Positions 58,301-64,000 of a stretch of 64,000 nt of DNA are shown piece after piece. Position 1 is the first letter of the stretch; each line of letters opens with the position of its first letter. The notes below the pieces were generated by a model, which did no database searches, was not told the origin of the DNA, and saw nothing but the letters and a program-made list of their open reading frames with translations. The position numbers and the translations under genes were made by a program. The stretch comes from Euptelea pleiosperma (taxonomy: Eukaryota > Streptophyta > Magnoliopsida > Ranunculales > Eupteleaceae), in assembly GCA_035048495.1 (NCBI GenBank), contig CM068547.1, forward strand, positions 8,583,700-8,647,699, written 5' to 3'.

Positions 58301-59045
58301 GCATCTTTGTGAAGATAGAGAGTAAAATGGCTGGTGAGATTGAAGCTTCCAGTCAACCATCGTCCGGGAGGAACAAAGAGCTCGGCTCCGCCGTCCGATG
58401 CGAACTGGCTGAGATGCTCGATCGCCGCCTGAAAGGCTTTTGTGTTCGACGTCTCTCCGTCGCCAACTCCACCATAATCAGTCAACGACGCGGTGTGGGC
58501 TCGACAACTAATGGCAGAGTATTCGAAGGAATCCAAAATCCTGGCTTTCCTACACTCAGCTCCTCTTAAGCTCAGAAGTCCCAGTAACACAAACACTGAA
58601 ACTATCTCCATTACCTGTAAGATTATGGTAATGAATGAGAACAAAAGTACACATTAATGGAAATTGAGAGAGAGAGAGAGAGAGATAGCCCAGGAGAAAA
58701 AAATTGAAAAACATGGTTTCTTATGACATTTATGGGTTGCAGAGAAGAATCCAGTTGCAAAAATGGAAGGAAAAGCTCATTTATAGACCATAATGACAAA
58801 TGTTCAGTCCAGATTGTGTAAGAAAGCCAAAAAAAAAAAAACCCAGCAATCGAACACAGAGCAAAACCAGCAAACCAAGATGTTTTTCTCATACAGAGAC
58901 CAATGTAAATCTAAGAAAGGGAGTCGTGATTCGTGAAAGAGGGGTTTCTGAGTTTTTTTTTTGGGATTAAAGAGGAGCAGAAGAGAAAGTTAGAAAAGGG
59001 AAGAGGGTTTACTTGAGCTCTTTTGGTACTTCTCCACAACTCCAT
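55368..59045 (-). CDS. GH28 polygalacturonase-like protein, gene 2
   Basis: Minus-strand exons 59045-59013, 58614-58282, 56945-56825, 56748-56574, 56313-56237 and 56065-55368 give 478 aa. The first exon encodes MELWRSTKRAQ. The second starts with Val-Met, so a start at that Met (residue 13) would also give a good signal peptide, but gene 1 lacks this Met and both genes keep exon 1. The hydrophobic segment is about 15-27. Motifs: NTD 240-242, SGDDC 261-265, RIK 329-331, and D297-S298-A299 in place of the GHG histidine motif. The family hydrolyses homogalacturonan in cell walls, but the missing motif leaves the activity open. Exon lengths 33, 121, 175 and 77 are the same as in gene 1, which proves a tandem duplication. 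Intron 2 holds MITE and GGAACC repeats. Confidence 0.93.
57033..57128. mobile_element. Small foldback element in GH28 gene 2 intron 2
   Basis: TTAAGAGTTGTTTGGGTGCAGG faces CCTGCAACCAAACACTACCTTT within about 95 bp. The ends are like hAT or Tourist MITEs. No clear target duplication. Confidence 0.4.
57143..57335. mobile_element. Family B MITE fragment, TTATAAC variant
   Basis: CATGGTTTAAAAAATGGCCG and TTATAACGAAAATAACGACC are followed by GGACCTCCCCCCTTACG, and further AACAGCCGTTATTTTCC blocks. The right end is missing. It lies in intron 2 of GH28 gene 2. Confidence 0.7.
57480..57850. repeat. GGAACC-rich repeat in intron 2 of GH28 gene 2
   Basis: Motifs such as CCATAATTTTGAGAACCAGA and CCATCATTTTGAGATCTGGA repeat inside, and the segment matches the repeat in the same intron of gene 1. 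Confidence 0.6.
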
Positions 59046-59090
59046 TGCAGAGATGGCAGTTTCTCTTGTTAAGTTGCAGAAACAAATGGA

Positions 59091-59100
59091 GTATTTATAG
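59091..59100 (-). promoter_or_regulatory. TATA box of GH28 gene 2
   Basis: The minus strand reads CTATAAATAC about 48 bp before the ATG at 59045, matching gene 1 in sequence and distance. Confidence 0.65.
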
Positions 59101-59539
59101 AGAGACATTTAGTCCAATAAGGTTAATTATAAGTTGCGCTTGAGGCGGCATAAACTGTTAAAAACGTGACGGTGACGGACATAAAATGGAATTTCACCAC
59201 TGGTGGACCAAATGGATGATCTAACTTCAATGGGTCCCAGGCCAAAAACACTCCTGAAAAACCCATTATTAGTGAGTACGTGTATTATACGTTTTGTTAA
59301 TTTTTCTTAAAATTTCAAAAAACTTCGTGGTGTACACACAACCTGACCATACAAGGCGTAGGAAAAGTTTAAGTAGTAATTGATATTGCTTTATCAAAGG
59401 ATGGACCGATAAGTCTTCTTTGGTTACATATATTTCTAAATCTGTTTAAAATCAGAATGAAAATACGATAACACATTTATCCTTGAGTGACAATGGCACA
59501 ATTCCTCGTGCCTGCAAATTTAATCTTTTTGAAATATTT
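59101..59539. other. Promoter region of GH28 gene 2
   Basis: No repeat family is recognised upstream of the TATA box. Confidence 0.35.
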
Positions 59540-60460
59540 TTGATCCGTTTCACCATTGTTACTATTTCAACAGTTACACTGAAAATGGTGTTGGTTCTCC
59601 CCGTTCGAATTCAATACTCAATTTTGTAATAAAATACCGGCTTAACAAAATGGTTAGAAGAATGGAGAGGATATTGAGAATAAAATGGAGCTTTAAACAT
59701 GCCTTATAAAATAGAATTAGTCAGAGAGGTGGAGCATTGCTTGTAGGTTTTAGGGTTTATATATTCATCAAATTGAAAACAAAAATCAATTTTATAAAAA
59801 TAATATTGGTTCATTCAATAAAGTTGAACGGTTACTTTGAAAGAATTTTGTCTGTTTCAGTATTGTTACAAGGATTCCTCTTCGTTGTGTATTTTGTCAT
59901 CATCTCTTCATTGTCGTCTAGTTGTATTAATTATTAAACTAAGATGTGGTCAATATTCAAATTAGAAACGAATACAAGCTTCGTGAAAATGATACTGGTT
60001 CAACCAACTTGAGCGGTTTATTCAAACTTTTTTTTATTTTTTTTGTTTTCTTTTGTTGTTGTTTTTTTTTTTTTTTTTCCCACTATTGTTAGAAGGGTTC
60101 CTCTTTGTCAAGATATATCTCATCATCTGTTCATCATCGTCTCACTGTATTATTAGTTCAATCAAGTTGAATTCAATACTCAAATTAGAAACAAAAATCG
60201 ACTTTATGAAGATGGTACTGGTTCAACCAAGTTGAGTGGTTCTTTTGAAAAAAAACTTATTCGTTCTGCCATTGTTACATATATATGGGTTCTTTCTTCG
60301 TTGAGATACATTTTTTCATCATCTCTTCATTATAGTCTAACTGTGTTAGTGGTTCAACTAAGTTGAGCTCAATACTCAAATTGAAAATATAGACATACAT
60401 CATGAAAATGGTACTGATTCAACCTGTTTAGTGAAAATGGTACTAGTTCAACAAATTTCG
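59540..60460. repeat. Degenerate tandem array, period about 200 bp, 3-4 units
   Basis: The anchor TTCAA(T/C)(A/C)AA.TTGA(A/G).GGTT recurs at about 59815, 59999 and 60221, with a weaker one near 60417. Each unit also contains CC(A)TTGTTA, GGTTCCTCTT, TCATCATCTCTTCAT, AATA(T/C)TCAAATTAGAAAC and GAAAATG.TACTGGTTCAA. The units have drifted and include poly-T insertions. Confidence 0.75.
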
Positions 60461-61934
60461 TGAATATCATTATTAAAAACTTGAGAGAAGATTCTTGTGT
60501 TAACGAAAGTGAAAATGATATCCATCTTCTTCACCTTCAATGGCGCATAGATAAGTTGTAAAGAACTATAGAGGATTATCGAGATGCACCAAAATAGACG
60601 ATCGGAAGGAAAATTTTAAACCGTCATCACATTCATCTTTCTTCACCTTGAATGGAGCATAGACAAGCTGCAAAGAACTATAGAAGAAGGAAATAGAGGG
60701 AAAGAGCTGAATTAAAATTCATTGAAGTTGACTGACGTACAATATTGTGCTTCAACCAACCCTCAAATCAAACTGATGCTATCAATTTAAACTGATGATA
60801 GCTATAGGGTAGTATGTGCATTTCAGAGAAAATTGGATGGTAAACTTAAAAAAGGCCTTAATGGGCAGACAGTTAAACTAAAGTGTCCATAATTTTATAC
60901 AAGAAATTTAATGGTTTGTATTTGTGTAAATACCGACTTAAAAGTAATATTTCCTAATTTAAAAAAAAATGTTTGTACAGTTAAACTTTTCAAAAATCTG
61001 ATAAAATTCATGTATTATTCTTGTATTATACACATTATTCTTAAAACACAGTCTTAAAATTCCAACAAATAAAAAATAATCATTTTTTTTTATTATTTCT
61101 TAGTTTTAATTTTTGTCTAATTTTTTGAACGCATTTTCAAATGAAAATTCCAAAATTATATTCTAACTTTTCCTGAACCGTATATTTGCCATGAGGTTTA
61201 TAAGAAACGATAACGCTCCAACCCATTATAGTATTTGTTATTTGATGCTAAATACGTTATAATGGCTTTTAGCTCTTATTTACATTTAGTTAAAAAATAA
61301 ATCGAATAAAATAGAGAAAATGAAAATTTGTCTGCTATTTGAATTGTTAAAACTGTCGTTACGGTCATAATGGTACCTAACTACCCATTATGCTGTTATA
61401 TCAATCCTTTTAAAACGTCAATTTTAATTGTTTTAAGTCATAATCCATAAAAAAAAAAAAATAAAGTGAATATATATGTATTAACTCTTTTTTTTAATTC
61501 AAAACTTAATAATATTTTATTTATTTATTGCATTTCAGGAAGCTATAAAAACCTACAAGGTCAATTTTTTTTTTTTTTTCTTTAATGTAATAAGGAGCAA
61601 TAAAAAAACATTTATAAATAAAGAAGCTTGATTACAAAAAAAAATAAAAATAAAGAAGCTTGTTAGAAAGAAAAAGTCCAACTTCTTTTATGGTGGTACG
61701 GTGAGTGTTGCCCACATGGTAGGATATAGGGTGCGTATGATAAATTCCCCACTGTACAACGGGAGGATATAATACAATTTAATTAATGCACAGTGCGCAC
61801 TATAGAAAGTATCCCTCTTCTTTTCATGTAGCTCTAGCCTCATCTTTTCCCTCTTCTGTTTTTTTTTTGTTGTTTATTTTAGTGGTCTATGGTCATCAGT
61901 ATGTAGCAGTTGAAATGGTTAGTTTCAATTTTTC
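60461..61934. other. AT-rich intergenic DNA with a family B relic
   Basis: 61200-61430 contains ACGATAACGCTCCAACCCAT, TACGTTATAATGGCT and related blocks of an eroded family B element. Poly-A and poly-T runs are frequent. No gene is seen. Confidence 0.35.
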
Positions 61935-62088
61935 CATGATATGAGCCACGTGGCAAATTTTTAGAGGACTCTAACCGTATGGATGTTTTGCCAGTCCCTA
62001 GGTGGACCTGCAAACCAAAAAAATCAACCTTACACACTAGAGTGCTTAAAAGTGAACATAGAAAATTGATACATAGAGATAGAGATGG
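61935..62088. mobile_element. Family A left-arm fragment
   Basis: TGATATGAGCCACGTGGCAA, GAGGACTCTAACCGTATGGA and CTAGGTGGACCTGCAAACCA are present, after which the family order is lost before the next copy. Confidence 0.65.
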
Positions 62089-62097
62089 ATGGTAGGT

Positions 62098-62558
62098 GAG
62101 TAAAATTTCTCTGAAGCCGGTCACAACCCACAATACGAGCCACGTGGCATACTATTAGAGGTCGCTGTCACAACTTCTTGTGACCGAAGCCGGTCACAAC
62201 CCACATTACGAGCCATGTGGCTCACTATTAGATGGCTGTGACCGTATGGATGTTTGACCAATCACTCTGTGGACCTGTAAACCAAAAATCAGCCTGATAA
62301 GTGATTTACAACCTTTGGATCTTTGCACCCAAATAACGCTCAGTAATGCTCAAATTCCTACAGTTAAAATGAACCCATGAAAAAAACTTCAATACAACGC
62401 TTAGAAATCACTAATCAGGCTGATTTTTGGTTTACAGGTCCACAGAGTGATTGGGCAAACATCCATACGGTCATAGCCATCTAATAGTGAGCCACGTGGC
62501 TCGTATTGTGGGTTGTGACCGGCTTCGGTCACAAGATGTTGTGACAGAAGTTTTACTC
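62098..62558. mobile_element. Family A foldback MITE with duplicated left end (461 bp)
   Basis: It starts GAGTAAAATTTC and ends GAAGTTTTACTC, flanked by ATGGTAGGT (62089-62097) and AGGGTAGGT (62559-62567). The left block GAAGCCGGTCACAACCCACA occurs twice, at 62113 and 62186, so this copy is about 70-100 bp longer than the norm. Confidence 0.85.
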
Positions 62559-62567
62559 AGGGTAGGT

Positions 62568-63289
62568 GATGAACTAGGTGGGGAGGCTGTCTTTTTTGGC
62601 TGATTCTGTGTTGGAATGTAGTTTGTAGGCCCCCACACTTTCCAGAATACCTTTTTCAGAATGTGAACTGTGAAAGTGTGAATGCTAACCCGTGAGCATC
62701 TCTCGCCACACCCGTGACCGACTCTTCACGGGTGTGGGTTAGTGGGGTCCACTAAGTTCTCACAAGTAGCAAAAACACCAACTTGTGGGTTCCACCGAAA
62801 ACATTAGACAAACCACCCTCACGAGAGCCAGTATTAAGTAATTAAAGTGTAAGATCTTGATAGAACCACCATTTTGATAAGATTGGGTCGACAAAATCTT
62901 ATAGTGCATTACACGTGAGCCCCACTTCAGCTATTGGCTCATGGAGGAACAATATGTGGTGGTGAGGCATGCCGGGCAATTTTTGGTGGAACCCACATCA
63001 CACGTACCCATGTGTGTTTTTTTAGAATTTTTTTTAATCTTTTATTTCAAAACAAAAAAGCATTAGGGTATGTGGCCGAGAACTTATTGGCTGTCATGGG
63101 CTTCGATCATCGAAGCTCTACCCTAATTTTATGTAGATTTATGTCTATATCGTTAGCATCGCCGCTAATTGTAAATATTTAGGATCGACAATATGAATTC
63201 TTTCGCCATTAAAATTTTATGGAGTCGACAACATGAATCCTATTTTGATCCAGGTCACACAATATGTAATGGGCTCTCTTTTCAGGGTT
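62568..63289. other. Intergenic with a perfect 12-bp hairpin
   Basis: CCACACCCGTGA (62706-62717) and TCACGGGTGTGG (62726-62737) form a perfect stem with an 8-base loop. The frame at 62934-63182 has no family features. Confidence 0.45.
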
Positions 63290-63510
63290 TTTTTTTTTTT
63301 GTCTAAAATAATGCAAATGATCAAATGGTGTGTTGGAAGAAATAATAAATCACTCGACAGAGAGATTTACGTGGTTCGCTCAAGATCTAGATACGTCCAT
63401 GGCTTGAAACCGATTCCACTATGCTCTGAGGCAGAAAAAATAAGTCACAAGATGAAACTAGGGTTTCCGAATCTTTATGTAAAAATACTAAAATGCCCTT
63501 AAAAAAAACC
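63290..63510 (-). mobile_element. Copia-type LTR remnant, inverse of the one at 6041
   Basis: On the minus strand it reads CGGAAACCCTAGTTTCATC, CTCAGAGCATAGTGGAATCG and GAACCACGTAAATCTCTCTG, the same order of blocks as at 6041-6310. Confidence 0.55.
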
Positions 63511-63732
63511 TTCCAAAAAAATTCAGGAGCAATGGCTTGATTTACAGTACTCTAGCACTGTCGGGCTCTACATAAAATAACATGGTGGGGATCAGCCAAT
63601 GGTCTTGATTTTGTGTTTGAGGAGCCTTCAATACAAGGTCCATTTACTAGGTTTGAATCACAAATTATGTGCCCAGTAAAACTTCTATAACAGCATTCTG
63701 ACAGATGCTTCTGGCACAATGCAAATAAACAC
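63511..63732. other. Intergenic, nothing recognised
   Basis: Only a short minus-strand frame with no family features. Confidence 0.3.
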
Positions 63733-64000
63733 AGGCCATGTGGCACCCTCTTAGTGGATGCTGACCGTATGGATGTTTGGACAGTCCCTCCGTGGACCTC
63801 TAACCAAAAATCAGCCTGATAAGGGATTTCTAAACGATTTGATTGAAGTTATTTTCATGGGTTGATTTTAACAGTAAGAATTCGAGCATTATTGAGCGCT
63901 ATTTGGGTGCAAGGATCCAAAGGTTGTAAATCACTAATCAGGCTGAGTTTTGGGTTATAAATATCCATACGGTCAGCGTCCACTAAGAGTGTACCACGTC
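63733..64000. mobile_element. Family A foldback MITE, cut by window end
   Basis: GGCCATGTGGCACCCTCTTA and GGATGCTGACCGTATGGATG at the left, and CATACGGTCAGCGTCCACTA, AGAGTGTACCACGT at the right edge. The outermost right end lies beyond the window. Confidence 0.82.

Noticed and set aside
58609..58611. Second-exon ATG as the start of GH28 gene 2
   Set aside because: Gene 1 has ATT at the same place, and both genes keep an 11-codon first exon with a matching TATA box and in-frame splice, so the exon 1 start is preferred.

Overview
This is a stretch of nuclear DNA from a flowering plant. The protein-coding genes are split by GT-AG introns and belong to plant families, and the space between them is filled with old copies of small plant transposons, mostly foldback MITEs. 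The species cannot be named from the sequence. No bacterial-type gene, CRISPR array, tRNA or rRNA was seen.

Six genes can be supported. On the plus strand: a membrane-anchored receptor-like kinase (354-3150, 7 exons, 489 aa); a BYPASS1 (BPS1)-like protein (coding exon 12142-13182, 346 aa, behind a 1.7 kb intron in the 5' leader); a small secreted glycine-rich protein (25081-25464, 127 aa); and an MPK4-type MAP kinase (29901-42490, 6 exons, 374 aa, with an 8.2 kb second intron full of repeats). On the minus strand: two tandem GH28 polygalacturonase-like genes (46148-49671, 481 aa; 55368-59045, 478 aa). They have the same six-exon structure and intron phases, so they are a local duplication. 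There is no operon-like organisation. The two kinases would act in signalling, the GH28 pair and the glycine-rich protein in or near the cell wall.

The repeats fall into recognisable families. Family A is a near-palindromic element of about 340-360 bp whose arms carry CCACGTGG, with about 17 copies or parts; the best copies end in GAGTAAAACTT and have 9-bp target duplications. Family B is a MITE built of AACGGCCGTT-like blocks. Family C is a 700-bp Mutator-like element, two copies, each with a perfect 9-bp duplication. Family D is a roughly 180-210 bp foldback element, also with 9-bp duplications. One further element (50528-50768) shares family A's end. Three Tourist-like MITEs have TAA/TTA duplications. 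There are also TRIM-like elements with a tRNA-iMet primer site, a tandem array of Helitron-like ends, a LINE remnant, LTR remnants, and tandem repeats with periods of 118, 159, 178-186, 258 and about 200 bp.

Layout: 1-3.2 kb kinase gene; 3.2-10 kb nested MITEs; 10.3-13.2 kb BPS1-like gene with TRIMs in its leader intron; 13.2-25 kb repeat-rich intergenic DNA with the Helitron-like array; 25-25.5 kb glycine-rich protein gene; 25.5-29.5 kb nested repeats; 29.9-42.5 kb MAP kinase; 46.1-59.1 kb GH28 pair; 59.1-64 kb repeats. Several insertions are nested, which gives a relative order of transposition.
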